DNA from: Eutreptiella sp. 'Long Island Sound 2002'
Taxonomy: Eukaryota; Euglenozoa; Euglenophyceae; Eutreptiales; Eutreptiaceae
NCBI GenBank assembly: GCA_964036045.1
Contig: OZ038393.1
Span: forward strand, 45,624,429 to 45,688,428
DNA: 64,000 bases
Direction: 5' to 3'
The notes beneath the pieces are model-generated. The model had not been told where the DNA came from and made no database searches. It saw only the letters and a list, made by a program, of their open reading frames with translations. Positions 1 through 11,872 of this stretch are shown piece by piece (position 1 is the stretch's first letter; each line of letters begins with the position of its first letter). A program made the translations under genes and the position numbers.

Positions 1-438
1 TTGCCCACGCACAACACACACACTCAACACCCCCACTTGTCGTGAACTGATACTGCCAATGAGCGGCTACAAACATTTGTAGTGTCTTTGGGCCACTGTC
101 CAGCTGCATGGGAGTGGCCTGCATCAACACGCACAATGCGTCCTTCCCCGATGCGGCCAATGCAACAGACCTCAACCTGTCTTGCTTGACTGATTGTGCC
201 ACTGAGGATTGTGACGTGCCATGCTCTGCATGCCGCGCATCCCACTCTTTTGCATGCCGTGCTCTCAGTTGCATCTGGTGTGCTTCAACACGCACTCTCA
301 GATGCTTTGCCACTCGCACCTTGCGCTTCTGCAGCAACTGTGCCACTGCCTCAACAAATTCTGAGGACGTCTGTAGCGGCGCCGAGGCAGCCACACACAT
401 CTCATTAGGCATGCTCTGGGCATGCGTACTCATGTCCC

Positions 439-1610
439 CTACCCTTGAAGCAGTTGGGGAAGGGGGGGGTGCGCCTTGTGCCAGCGCCATGGCTGGCATA
501 GAGGCGTCCATAGGCACGCTCTGGGCATGCATAGGCATGTTCCTGATGTACCCCACCCTTGATGCACCCTGTGTTGAAGGAGGGGTGGGGGGGGACGCAC
601 CTGGTGCCAGCGCCATGGCTGGCACCGAGGTGTCAGTAGGTACGCTCCGGGCATCCCGTGTCTGACCAGGGGCCGGCGGTCCTGTCCGTTGGGAGGCACG
701 CTGCGACATGTCTGGTGCAACCAAATCTGTCTGTTTCCGCTTGTATAGCAGAAACGTCGCCTTTCGCGGGTCGGGGGGGGGGGGGGATTCATGGCCTTCA
801 CCGTGGTTTCGTTACACAACCACCACCTGTCGTTGAAAACGACATGCACCACAAAGTGACCCTCCTCCCTCGTCGCTCCAATGTGCAACACTATGGCATG
901 CAAGGACCATTGCCACCCCAGGCAATCGAAAAACTCACGGTCCACAACCAACTTGTACTCCTGCTGGTTGTGGACATGTAACCCCACGACCTCGTTGTAC
1001 ACCACCGATGTATACATTGGTGCCTCCCTCAGGTCACCCCCACACGGACACGGGGGGGGGGTTGTCAGGTAACCCAACCGGTCTCCCCTTCATTCCCTCC
1101 TTCACACGCTGGCGCACACTCTGTCCCAGGTTCGTCACATGCAATATCTGCGCTGGCATGGCTGTCTCCCCCCCCTCCCGCAGAACCTTCACCCCACAAG
1201 CACCACAGTATTGCCAGAACTGCTCGTACGACAAACAACATGACAGAGCAACCACCCCAGCGGCCGTGAGCTTGGGCACCATGTACTTCCAACACTCGGG
1301 CATCTCCGCCTGCCGCATCCATTGGAATTTTGGTGCAGGGGCTTTGCACTTGCATCGCCCGCTGCATCGGCACACCGTCTCACACATGGCATCCTCCATT
1401 GCCAGCCTCTAAGCAATGTCCTGTGGATTGTATGCACCACCTCCTCCATGTGCCACAACACCCTGCCACAATGGTCCCCACACACCCTCCTCGTCCAGGC
1501 ATCCTGCGTGTCCTGCGTGTCCTGCATGTCCACCCGATGCAACCAACAGACACTGCAGCGTGGTACCCAACCAACACCAGTTGTACCCATGTGGATTCTC
1601 CATTCCCCAT
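439..1610 (-). pseudogene. USP/UCH-type deubiquitinase domain, frame-broken
   Basis: This is a ubiquitin-specific protease (peptidase C19) core. The Cys box reads NWCWLGTTLQCLL, matching the family pattern NTCYxNSxLQCL, with the catalytic Cys codon near 1574-1576. The His box reads GHFVVHVVF followed by WWLCNETTV, matching the family GHYxxYV...W...D/N-x-x-V, with His near 856-858. Family members cleave ubiquitin or ubiquitin-like conjugates. The Cys-box frame meets one in-frame TAG at 1406-1408 and then runs on in the same frame. The His box lies in another frame, and the switch falls at a 10-G run near 1051-1060. The OTU domain lies directly upstream, and one long protein carrying both domains is likely. 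The TAG is readable as Gln under the code inferred for this window, so only the poly-G shift and a shift near 1600 really break the gene. Domain identity is good; intactness is uncertain. Confidence 0.7.
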
Positions 1611-1640
1611 GGTCGCCGCGGTGCTCCACCAAGTGGCCCA

Positions 1641-3104
1641 CTATGCACCTGCATGTAAGCGGAAAGCGGTCTCATCGAGGAATGCACGGTCCCACGGCGG
1701 GAGTGTCGACCAGTCACCACGGGAGTACAACACCACCAACCTCCTCTCCCCGTGCCAAGAACAAGTGCCGTGCCATGCACCCGTACGCACGAGAACCGGT
1801 TGCTGGCATACATCGTACGTGGCGCCAACCCGTGTAACACCATCCAAGCATTCCATACTACATCTCCGTCCACCCCGACCATTACATACACCACCTACCT
1901 CCACCCATGTGTGTCCCTGTGTGTGCTGGCCGGTGGAAAACACTGCCGACCAAGGGGACGCGTCATGCACATGCTGATGCGGTTTTGTGAGCACATTGCA
2001 AGACAATTGCATGGTGGTCCATGTGAACCAATCAGGCAACATCTGCCTTGCCATCTTGTTCACCAGGGTCACTAGTGGCTTGTAGTTGCGTGTCCGTTGC
2101 ACTAGACGAGTGCGGCGGCAGTCTGTTGCATTGGTGTGGCCCTTCATACCACCAACCCCTAGTTGCAAATGCCACGCTCTAACCCCCCCAACCGGCCCAC
2201 GCTTGTATGCCAAGATGCCCATCATCCCGTGCAACGTGCAAAAGGGGGCTACCTGCAGCGAATGGTCAAAGACTGCACCCCGGAAATAACCACCTCCTTT
2301 GACACCATCTCGTTCCGCCTCGGCAATAACCACCACCGTCGCCCGGTGGCACTGCTCCTCCATATCCCCACAGTCATGGTAGTGCAGCGGATGCTCCCGT
2401 CCAGGCACCCAAACAGTAGCGGATGTCAACGCGCTGTCAATCCCAAACCCTGACGTCACAATGCTGTACCTGTCTGATCGCAGCAACACCACACTACCGT
2501 TCACGTGCTTCGCCAAGGCAGCAAAGTGGTCAGCCATTCCCCCTTGGGGCCGGCCACGCCATGTGTCCTTCTCAAGATCCCGGTTCACATATAGTGAAGA
2601 CTCTTGAATTGAAAGCCCACACATGCCGCGAAACACGGCGATGGCCCTTGCCCGCAGCGATGCGCCGTCCAACGGGGTGTTGCTGGTGATAGCATGCAGG
2701 CTTTGGGCCACGGCATAGTAGAAACATGCCCCGGCAACGTATTGGTCGGGAAGAATGCGAAGCTTCAAGGACCTTGCCGTTGGTAGGACTCTGCCAACCT
2801 CGGCCTTGCTGGGCTTTTTGTCCACGTGGTCCAGTGCCATAGCATCTGGATCTATCGGCGCTATCTTTGTGCCTTGCTCTTTCTTGCCACGTTTCACGGC
2901 AGCCCCATTACTTGGTGGGGGAACCCCTGGGCGCTTCTTGCTCCGTGGGCTCTGTCCCACACAACTGGGGTGTGCAACCGGGGTGGTCGCTGACTCTGCA
3001 CTGGACTGACTGCAAGCCCTCACTGTCGCCAATGAACTAGGGTGTTCAACCGGGGTGTACCCTGAATCCGCACTAGACTGACTGCAGGCCTTCACTGTCG
3101 CCAC
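1641..3104 (-). CDS. OTU-family cysteine protease domain protein
   Basis: This 487-codon frame carries an OTU-like deubiquitinase core. The segment PDQYVAGACFYYAVAQSLH matches the OTU Asp-x-x-Cys helix (family DGNCLFRAL), with the nucleophile Cys in GACFYY. GGMADHFAALAKHVNG matches the W/G-x-x-x-x-L-x-x-L-A-x-x-x-x block. HPLHYHDC is the candidate catalytic His segment. The N-terminus has a 24-residue tandem repeat (ATVKACSQSSADS, then ATVRACSQSSAES) and a basic patch KKRP...KRGKK that may be a nuclear signal. There is no ATG at the frame's left limit, only GTG, and protein-like sequence continues upstream in another frame to 4705. The true gene is therefore probably longer and carries a one-base shift near 3110. 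The frame ends at TAG (1641-1643) just before the USP domain. OTU proteases occur in several eukaryotic transposons; here the neighbours are a USP domain and an SF1 helicase. Confidence 0.68.
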   Translation of the reverse strand: MATVKACSQSSADSGYTPVEHPSSLATVRACSQSSAESATTPVAHPSCVGQSPRSKKRPGVPPPSNGAAVKRGKKEQGTKIAPIDPDAMALDHVDKKPSKAEVGRVLPTARSLKLRILPDQYVAGACFYYAVAQSLHAITSNTPLDGASLRARAIAVFRGMCGLSIQESSLYVNRDLEKDTWRGRPQGGMADHFAALAKHVNGSVVLLRSDRYSIVTSGFGIDSALTSATVWVPGREHPLHYHDCGDMEEQCHRATVVVIAEAERDGVKGGGYFRGAVFDHSLQVAPFCTLHGMMGILAYKRGPVGGVRAWHLQLGVGGMKGHTNATDCRRTRLVQRTRNYKPLVTLVNKMARQMLPDWFTWTTMQLSCNVLTKPHQHVHDASPWSAVFSTGQHTQGHTWVEVGGVCNGRGGRRCSMECLDGVTRVGATYDVCQQPVLVRTGAWHGTCSWHGERRLVVLYSRGDWSTLPPWDRAFLDETAFRLHAGA

Positions 3105-3424
3105 AGTGCCTGTGCTAGAAGGACTGCAGTCATAGCAGCTGGCTCCTTGGGTTTCTGTGCAAGTGGTACAGGAGACTCCTCCAAGGAACTCGCCACCCCT
3201 CCATCACTAGCCGCCGCTGTCACACACACAGGGTGGGGGGCCGGGGAGTGTGACTCACCGGCGGGGCAGACCTGGGACCAGGGGTCCGGTGTTCCACGTT
3301 CAACACATGCCGCGTTCGCACCACCTGGGGGGGGGGGCAGGTGGACTTAACACCTCACCAGTCTCCACCCTAGGTGCACCTGCCGGGGGACCACGCCCTT
3401 GTGCCAGCGAGGACGAAGTGGGAG

Positions 3425-4705
3425 TCACAGACTCATCGCCTGAGGGGTCTCTTGCCATGCGCACCGCCGCTCCACCCTCCTGCGCTACGGCAGAGGACGT
3501 GGAGTCACTTGGGTCACCTCGGGGGTGCCCTTCTTGACTTAAAGGTTGGGTGCATGGTCGCTGTACACCGGCCGCCTCCATCTCCTCCATGCGCACCGCC
3601 GCTCCAACCCCCTGCGCTACGGCACAGGACGTGGAGTCACTTGGGTCACCTCGGGTTGCCCTCCTGGACTTAATCGTTGGGTGTATGCTGGCTGTACACC
3701 GGCCGCCTCCATCTCCTCCACTAGTACCTGCAGCATCTCAAGCCCTGCATCATCCCTCCATGCGTTGTCCATAACCCGTACGGCTGCATGCAGACGACCG
3801 GGATGACTGTCTGGCACCTCTGGGCTAAAGGGGCTGCAACGCAGCAAGAGCTCGTTGCAGTCTTGCATAGGCACCCGCATGTTGTTCGCGAAGTGGCGGC
3901 CCAGCGTGTATGCTGCCACCAGGCTGTCCTCAGTCAATGGTTCTCGGCGCTGCTCTTGCAGCCCTTGGCATGCAATCGTGAGGCAGCGGGCTGCCCCATG
4001 GGCGGCTTGCAGCAACGCCTGGTCAAAGCGCTCTTGCCGTGTCTGGGTGACAGTGACACACGCACGTGGGACCGCAGCCTCAGGCAGCAACGAGTTGCGC
4101 CGACCGCTAGCGCGCGCCTTGGGGCTTGGCAACAGGTCGCTCACCAGTGGTTTGGGCCCACTTGTCGCTTGGGGCCACAGATATGGGCCAGGCGTCACAT
4201 GGCGAATAGCCTTGTCGTAGAAGTAACCCATGGTAGGGGTGGGATACGCCACGTCCCCAGTCCAGAACGGCCACTCGTCGACCAGAGGTAGGGCACGCAC
4301 CAGTTCACACCAAACGTCCCTTTGCTCTGCTGTCTTCACACTTGACGGCCACCCGGCAATAGCACCGGCCTTACGACTGCCTGGCCGGCCAGTGTTCCGT
4401 TTCGCAAGTCGTTCCCACAGGTCTGTGGCAACATCCCGGTAGTGCACGAGGCTCCCCCCATCATGCATGGTGGGCTTGGCAAACCCATGCTCGGTGTACA
4501 TGAACCGGCACAATGCCCTGCAACCATGCAGATTCACCACATCAAGGTCACACGAGGCCATGCGGTCCCTCAACCGTCGCCATAGGCGCCCGGCCACCTC
4601 CGGTGTGGCCTCCCACCCCAATTGTCCTGTGGCCAGCATTAGGCCATACTTCATTCTTGCTGGCTCCAGCAAGTGCTCCGGTGGCCATTCAGCAGGCTGG
4701 TCCAT
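3425..4705 (-). CDS. unknown protein, N-terminal part of the OTU/USP gene
   Basis: An ATG at 4705 opens a 362-codon frame to TAG at 3617. With UAR read as Gln it runs to TGA at 3425-3427 (about 427 residues). No family was recognised. The protein is Trp- and Arg-rich in its first half (WRRLRDRM, WPFWTGD) and ends in a segment of the type EEMEAAGVQ...TQ.LS..G that is repeated once more downstream. In the second copy the same peptide continues in a different frame (PRGDPSDSTS...), and a one-G difference between the copies (near 3650 against 3518) explains the switch. The most economical reading is that 4705 down to about 430 was one open protein: unknown domain, 44-residue repeats, OTU, USP. 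It does not overlap any other credible gene. Confidence 0.5.
3455..3735. repeat. 132-bp tandem duplication, two copies
   Basis: GCGCACCGCCGCTCCA occurs at 3459 and again at 3591, and the sequence between and after is near-identical. The 132-bp period equals 44 codons, so the duplication adds a peptide repeat to the minus-strand protein. A single G difference between the copies changes the frame. Confidence 0.75.
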
Positions 4706-4739
4706 TGCTTGGCTCGTGCACCACGACTGTTAGTGGTTT

Positions 4740-5226
4740 GGGTGACCTTCGAGGCTTGCAGGGCACAACCGTGACCACTATGGGGCTCCCACAACTCGGG
4801 GGGGCAATCAAGGGCAGGTCCTTGGTACTCAAAGCGCCAGCCGGGCTGGTCCTCAGGCTCACCGGCTGGTCCAGGAGACGCCGTTGCTGGTGGGTTTGTT
4901 GTCCAGAGCGCTAGGGCTATGACAACAAACGAAGTGCTGCTGCTCAGAGGCACGCAGTGGCTACGTCAAGGCTTAGTTGCGAAGCGCAATGGCTTGGACT
5001 GAAACCCAAAGCTGAGGCTCAAAGGCGCACAGTAGGCGATCAAGGTTCAGTCGCGAAGCGCAATGGCTCGGACCGAGCCAGGTAGCTGTGGCTCAAGGGC
5101 GCACAGTAGGCGAACTGGCAGAACGCGAACTCGCACAGGGAAAGGTGTAATGAGGCAAAAACAAACTACAAGGAGAAAACGTACAGATCAGACCACAGAA
5201 CCTGGACGCGGCGTACCCCCGAAATG
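4740..5226. other. non-coding stretch with a diverged short repeat
   Basis: No credible gene. Near-identical phrases (CGAAGCGCAATGGCT... at about 4980 and 5055, CGCACAGTAGGCGA at about 5023 and 5099) show a degenerate repeat of about 75 bp leading up to the 52-bp satellite. Confidence 0.5.
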
Positions 5227-7152
5227 TTTTGGAGGTGAGATATTGGACCCCTTCCGTCAAATATTTGGCGGTGTAGACCCTCCAAATATTTGACGGAACC
5301 CCTTCCGTCAAATATTTGGTGGGTGTAGACCCACCAAATATTTGACGGAACCCCTTCCGTCAAATATTTGGGGGCTGTAGACCCACCAAATATTTGACGG
5401 AACCCCTTCCGTCAAATATTTGGGGGCTGTAGACCCACCAAATATTTGACGGAACCCCTTCCGTCCAATATTTGGGGGGTGTAGACCCACCAAATATTTG
5501 ACGGAACCCCTTCCGTCAAATATTTGGGGGCTGTAGACCCTTCAAATATTTGACGGAACCCCTTCCGTCAAATATTTGGGGGCTGTACACCCACCAAATA
5601 TTTGACGGAACCCCTTCCGTCAAATATTTGGGGGCTGTAGACCCACCAAATATTTGACGGAAGGGGGTCCATCTTATTTGGTGGGTGTACAGCCCCCAAA
5701 TATTTGACGGAACCCCTTCCGTCAAATATTTGGGGGCTATAGACCCTCCAAATATTTGACGGAACCCCTTCCGTCAAACATTTGGGGGGTGTAGACCCAC
5801 CAAATATTTGACGGAACCCCTTCCGTCAAATATTTGGGGGCTGTAGACCCTCCAAATATTTGACGGAAGGGGTTCCGTCAAATATTTGGGGGCTGTACAC
5901 CCACCAAATATTTGACGGAACCCCTTCCGTCAAATATTTGGGGGGTGTAGACCCACCAAATATTTGACGGAACGCCTTCCGTCAAATATTTGGGGGGTGT
6001 AGACCCTCCAAATATTTGACGGAACCCCTTCCGTCAAATATTTGGGGGATGTAGACCCTCCAAATATTTGACGGAACCCCTTCCGTCAAATATTTGGTGG
6101 CTGTAGACCCACCAAATATTTGACGGAACCCCTTCCGTCAAATATTTGGGGGCTGTACACCCACCAAATATTTGACGGAACCCCTTCCGTCAAATATTTG
6201 GGGGCCGTAGACCCTCCAAATATTTGACGGAAGGGGTTCCGTCAAATATTTGGGGGCTGTACACCCACCAAATATTTGACGGAACCCCTTCCGTCAAATA
6301 TTTGGGGGCTGTAGACCCTTCAAATATTTGACGGAACCCCTTCCGTCAAACATTTGGGGGCTGTAGACCCACCAAACATTTGACGGAACCCCTTCCGTGG
6401 AATATTTGGGGGGTGTAGACCCACCAAATATTTGACGGAACCCCTTCCGTCAAATATTTGGGGGCTGTAGACCCACCAAATATTTGACGGAACCCCTTCC
6501 GTCAAATATTTGGTGGGTGTAGACCCACCAAATATTTGACGGAACCCCTTCCGTCAAATATTTGGGGGGTGTAGACCCTCCAAATATTTGACGGAACCCC
6601 TTCCGTCAAATATTTGGGGGCTGTAGACCCACCAAATATTTGACGGAACCCCTTCCGTCAAATATTTGGGGGCTGTAGACCCTGCAAATATTTGACGGAA
6701 CCCCTTCCGTCAAATATTTGGGGGGTGTAGACCCTCCAAATATTTGACGGAACCCCTTCCGTCAAATATTTGGGGGCTGTAGACCCACCAAATATTTGAC
6801 GGAACCCCTTCCGTCAAATATTTGGGGGCTGTAGACCCTGCAAATATTTGACGGAACCCCTTCCGTCAAATATTTGGGGGGTGTAGACCCACCAAATATT
6901 TGACGGAACCCCTTCCGTCAAATATTTGGGGGCTGTAGACCCACCAAATATTTGACGGAACCCCTTCCGTCAAATATTTGGGGGCTGTAGACCCACCAAA
7001 TATTTGACGGAACCCCTGTACACCCACCAAATATTTGACGGAACCCCTTCCGTCAAATATTTGGGGGCTGTAGACCCTGCAAATATTTGACGGAACCCCT
7101 TCCGTCAAATATTTGGGGGCTGTGCACCCCCCAAATATTTGACGGAACCCCT
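5227..7152. repeat. 52-bp hairpin satellite, about 36 copies
   Basis: The unit recurs every 52 bp (CCGTC at 5305, 5357, 5409 and so on). Each unit is an inverted repeat: CCGTCAAATATTTGG, a short loop GGGCTGTAGACCC, then CCAAATATTTGACGG, joined by AACCCCTT. The core AAATATTT is itself self-complementary. A few junctions are inverted (near 5660, 5868, 6228: GACGGAAGGGGTTCCGTC), turning AACCCCTT into AAGGGGTT. The last units near 7015 and 7150 are truncated to AACCCCTGTAC. Short open frames inside it are by-products of the repeat and are not genes. Confidence 0.95.
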
Positions 7153-7715
7153 GTACTGTATCGTTGTTGAACGCCAATTATCGTTGGCGTGTCTTCAACC
7201 TCCTTTTTGGGCATCCCCACCCTGAAGACCTTGGAGACCGCCTTCAATCTTGGGCAGTCAGGCATGGGCACATTCGTACCATTGCGGACAAACATAATGA
7301 ACGCACAGTGCAGCAAACCTAGTGGTGATCACATGTGTGTACTCTTTCCCACATCTCATTAGGCATGCTCTGGGCATGCGTACTCATGTCCCCTACCCTT
7401 GAAGCACTCTGTGTTGCAGTTGGGGAAGGGGGGGGTGCGCCTTGTGCCAGCGCCATGGCTGGCACAGAGGCGTCCATAGGCACGCTCTGGGCATGCATAG
7501 GCCTGTTCCTGATGTATTGTCCTGTATCATTGTTGAACGGCAATTATCGTTGGCGTGTCTTCAACCTCCTTTTTGGGCATCCCCACCCTGAAGACCTTGG
7601 AGACCTCCTTCAAACTTGGACAGTCAGGCATGGGCACATTCGTACCGCAGCGGACAAACATAATGAACGCACAGTGCAGCAAACCTGGTGGTGATCACAT
7701 GTGTGTACTCTTTCC
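7153..7715. repeat. duplicated segments flanking the satellite's right edge
   Basis: About 190 bp (GTATCGTTGTTGAACG... to ...GTGATCACATGTGTGTACTC) at 7155-7345 is repeated nearly exactly at about 7525-7715. Between the copies, 7345-7515 repeats the 387-550 segment from the USP gene's downstream end. This records local rearrangement around the satellite. No intact gene is seen here. Confidence 0.8.
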
Positions 7716-7772
7716 CGCTGGTGCTGTGGCCGGTACTGTTGTGATGTGCCAAGGATGGTCAGAGGCCATGGG

Positions 7773-10700
7773 TCAATGCATGTTCTTCTACATAAAGGGT
7801 TAGTGGCGCCCCAGAATGTAATCTTTCACCCCGTGGGGCAGCTTGCGCCACCCACATTGGGGGGCTTCCTCCTCGTGCACCGGAATCGGTGCACACACCC
7901 CAAGGGTCCCAGGGCAGGGGTGCACACCATGGAGCAGGGACGCCACGTACACACCAATAGGGGTGCAGAATTCCGCACGCAAGAACGGCACGGAATCCAG
8001 GCACGCGTACGCGTCCTGCCACAAGGGCAGGTGGATCGTGCGGTACGCCCCTACTGTCTCCTTGTTGCTGTACTTTTGCTTCCAGAAGAGGGGCCTTCCC
8101 ACCAGGTGCTGCACGAGTCGCTGCTCCCACACGTCAAGCTTGGATGTGTGGGTTACCCTAACCAGCCCCCCCCAGTCCCCCTCTCCCCTGTCCCCTTGTG
8201 GATCGTCCTCAACCAAGACGTACGGGAGCGCCCATTCGGTGAAGTCAGGCAGGATGACCCCCAAAAGGCGGGGTTTCACAATGTTCCCCCGTGCATCCCT
8301 CAGAGAAACAGACACCTCATCCTTCCGATTGTTGGCCATGATGCGCTCAAAGTCCAGCAACTGATCCGCACTGCCTGGTTGATACCCCCATGGGTCCCGT
8401 GCCCTCTTGTGCCTCCTCCATGGCTTCCACAGCCAGTGCCCCACCAACCCCCCAGCCAACCGGTAGATTGTGCCATGCACAATCTTCTCCACAGTTGCGG
8501 CCTCCCTCAGAACCCCTGCCAGCTCAAGAGTGTCGCTCACAGTCCCAGAGGCTGCTTCCCACTGCATCGCGTGCAGTGCCTCGAGCCATACACCAGGGGT
8601 GGGGTGGGTGGTCCACCGTGCAAAGTGCCCGAAGAGGTGCAGCTCCGACTGCGCCCTGCTGGTCAGGGTGTTTGACCGCCACATGTCGTGCATGATCCCT
8701 GGTGTCTTGGACACCAGGGAGGCCAAGATCACTGGGGCTTGCAGCCCCTGGAACCTATCGAGGGTCGCAACCGTGCTGAGGAGGTTTACATGATGGGTCT
8801 GCCACTTGCGGCCAACGGACGCCACGCAGTGTTTCAGCCACACCATCTGTGCGTAGTGAGTCGTCACTACCGCTACCGACTGTGCTGGGTAGGTCCCTTT
8901 CCTGGCAGCATACTCCAAAAAATGGCACACCAGCAGACCCTCCTCCATGCTCGGGCCCCCCTGGTTCAGCAACACCGGATCCATTCGCAGGGTGGCCCAT
9001 GCTTCCTGTACGTCGTGCCACATTCTACCTAGGTCCTGTGCCCCCAAAGTCTGCTCCAACTCCCCCCACCAAGTGGACCTAGCGAGGTCCACAATGCGGA
9101 TGGGGTTGTTCAAGCTGGGGTCGGGGAGGGGGTGCTCCGATGAGTGGTAGTGGCCAACTGCCCCCCCCGTAAACAAGGCACGCATGACCATGGCCAGCGG
9201 CTGGGTCATCCGGTACTGTTGTACCAGGATACTGGCTCGGCAGCGCGTGCGGTACAAAAAGAATTGCAAGGTGCTGATGGTGCAAAACCGATGTGAATCA
9301 TGCCAATGCACTTCCGGGCCAGGACCGTCCATTACAACCCCGTTGAACTTGAAGGTGTCCACCCGTGGCCATGCCACTCTCTGGGGGACTACGTCAAGCC
9401 CCCCAGCCTCACACCAACTTGCCAAAAGCTGGACGTGGCTGTAGGGCCGCAACTGCCCTGGGTCACCACACAGCAAACATTGGCTACCCATGGCGGCCAA
9501 GTCTAGGCCTACAGGGATGCTGTGCCTCGACGCCTCATCCACGAAGCTGAGCGCGAACTTGGTTTTTTCCTGCCCTTTCCCAAGCAGCATCTTGTGCCGG
9601 TTAGCAACCATCCCAGCCGTGGCAAACAGAACACGGCAGGAGTTGAGGGCACATTTGAGGGTAGGCTTGCAACCTGGGGTCTTGCCCAAGGTCTTCTGCA
9701 CCTCCTCCTGGTCGAAGGGTGCCAGGCCTGTTGGGGCAGTAGCCCGTTGGGCTCGGAGGCGCAACCAGGGGGCTGGGTGCTCGCCAAGCACCTTCTCACG
9801 AAACACACTGTCCTTGTAACACTCCTCGTGAACGCGTGCCAACAACATGTCGACTTGTGCGTTCGTGGGTGCAGTCACCAACACGCATGCGCGGGGTTGG
9901 GTATCTGACTCAGGTCCCCCCACCTTCCTGCCCATGTTCCACGTACTCCGATCAGCAGGTTCAGGGTTCTGGGCGACCAGGAGGCCTTGCTGCCATAGCA
10001 CGGCCTTGATGCATGCCACCAAAGTCTCCGACTTCCCTGTGCCAGCACCACCAGTCAATGCCGTGATGCATGACTCATCCAACACCTGCTGCACAGCCAA
10101 CGCTTGTGAGGGATTCAGCCCGTGCTGTTTGACAAGGTGTTTCAGGATGTCCTGGTCCTCGGTCGACAGGGGAGGCGTGTCCCTCGGTTCGGCCCGCATG
10201 TTTGCCAGCAGTTGGGGCCACGCTTCTCCGTCCTGGATCTCCCTACGCAAGGTCTGAAAGGCACCTGTGTCGGGGACAATCTTACACCAATAGGTGTCAG
10301 CGAGATTGGTGCGTGGCTTATTGGCACAGCTGATCCAAACACGCTGTCCTAAGATGCCATCTCCATGCACCCTCGCCTCGAAGTCCGGCTTGTTTTTATC
10401 CCAGTGGTGGTTGCTGCAGTTCCAGCCACGCACCATGTCACCATCGGACAGCTCATAGTTGCCCCAGACCTCCATTTGGGAGGCCCATTGTGGCGGTGGG
10501 GGAGCATTCCCATCCCCATCGCCATCACCGTGGGGCCTCCATTCCTCAAAGGCCAAGCGCCGCTTGGTGCCGTTCTTGTCTGCCCACACCTCAGCGGCCG
10601 CCATCTCATGGACGGTGTACACCTCTGATGCTTTGGTCACGAACTTGTCGCGGTCAAGCCACCGTTGCGTAAACCGTTCGACAAGGTTGTCATCGGGCCC

Positions 10701-11609
10701 GTAGTCCATGTTGTTCAACGTGGCCGTAGTGGGCAACAGTGTTGGCTGCTGTGGCTGAGCAGCGCATGGTGGTTGTGAGGAGGATTGAGCTCCTTGTGGC
10801 GCACCCGAGTCGACCGGCGCCATGGCCGGGACAGGGGCGGATTGTTGCGGCTCGGGGGCACGCATTGCTGGTGCAGAGGGTTGGGTACCCTCTGGCGCGC
10901 CCGAGTCAGCCGGCGCCATGGCCGGGACAGGGGCGGATTGCTGCGGCTCGGGGGCACGCATTGCTGGTGCAGAGGGTTGGGCACCCTGTGGCGCGCCCGA
11001 GTCCACCGGCGCCATGGCCGGGACAGGGGCAGATTGCTGCGGCTCAGGGGCGCGCAATGATGGTGCAGAGGGTTGGGCACCCTGTGGCGCGCCCGAGTCC
11101 ACCGGCGCCATGGCCGGGACAGGGGCGGATTGCTGCGGCTCAGGGGCGCGCAATGATGGTGGTTGTGCCGAGGGTTGCGGTGGGATCATGACGAAATCCA
11201 CACCCCCGGGTGGCGGCTGGGGCGGTGCCTCTGGGGGGGCAAAGGGTCGCGCGCCCCTGTCAGCCGGCGCCAGGGCCGGGACAGGGGCGGAGTGCAGCGC
11301 CTCTGGGGCGCGCGGTTGAGGTGCCATTGCCTTTGGGGGGGCAGAGTGCGGCGCGCCCTCGTCAGCCGGCGCCAGGGCCGGGACAGGGGCAGACTGTGGC
11401 GCCTCTGGGGCGCCCGGTTGAGTTGCCGGTGCCTTTTGGGGGGCACAGTGCGCCGCGCCCCTGTCAGCCGGCGCGCGGGCCGGGACAGGGGCGGAGGCGC
11501 GCGCCTCTGGGGCGTGCGATGGTGATGGTGATGGTGATGGTGGTGGTGCCGTTGCCTTCGGCTTTGGCTTTTCACCATACTTGGTCTTGGCGAGCCATTT
11601 TGGAGCCAT
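7773..11609 (-). CDS. SF1 (UPF1-like) helicase with Pro/Ala-rich repeat N-terminus
   Basis: This is a superfamily 1 helicase/ATPase. The Q-motif-like NPSQALAVQQVL precedes Walker A GGAGTGKS (Lys codon 10032-10034, residue ~526). Motif II is FVDEAS (Asp ~691) and motif III is CGDPGQLRP (~715). Motif IV is LVQQYRMTQPL (~796). DRFQGLQAPVILASLV and the TSRAQSELHLFG block match motifs V and VI of the AAA_11/AAA_12 (UPF1/SEN1/DNA2) group. Such enzymes unwind nucleic acid 5' to 3' with ATP. The chosen start is the ATG at 11609 (MAPKWLAKTKYGEK); an upstream in-frame ATG at 11759 is less protein-like. Residues ~15-330 are Pro/Ala-rich ~32-residue repeats. The frame reaches TAA at 7800 and, with UAR=Gln, TGA at 7773-7775. 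No UAR occurs in the preceding ~1,270 codons. The neighbouring upstream gene shares the repeat module, which suggests a common element. Confidence 0.85.
10740..11520. repeat. ~96-bp in-frame repeats in the helicase N-terminus
   Basis: GGCGCCATGGCCGGGACAGG recurs near 10817, 10913, 11008 and 11104 (about 96 bp, 32 codons). Diverged copies (GGCGCCAGGGCCGGGACAGG) lie near 11268 and 11366, and one at 12345 in the next gene. They encode Pro/Ala/Gln-rich peptide of the type APEPQQSAPVPAMAP. Confidence 0.85.
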
Positions 11610-11872
11610 TTGGAAGAGTGCCCTACGAGTAAGAGACGCTCGGCGCACACTGCCCGAAGAGCTGGAAATTCGAACGTCTCGCCGAAGTCTGGGGTCGCTG
11701 CAGGGGGGCTTGCGCAGGGAGCAATGACCCAAATTGCGGGGGGGCGGACTCAGACGCACGCCGCTGGAGCAATGAACCGTACTGCGGGGTGGGGCATGGC
11801 CGCTTTCGGGCGGGAGCCAGTGGGAGGAGGGAGGTACGGCGGTGCCTGCTATATTGGGTCAGCGTCACCTGA

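Noticed and set aside
5227-7152. CRISPR array
   Set aside because: Spacing is regular but there are no unique spacers; the whole unit is repeated. The genome is eukaryotic.
5063-7316. Short minus-strand frames (GVPSNIWWVYSPQIFDGRGS type) in the 52-bp satellite
   Set aside because: Pure translation of the repeat. No start context or conservation beyond the period.
10739-11632. Plus-strand frames opposite the helicase N-terminus
   Set aside because: Mirror of the in-frame repeats of the real minus-strand gene. No domain in them.
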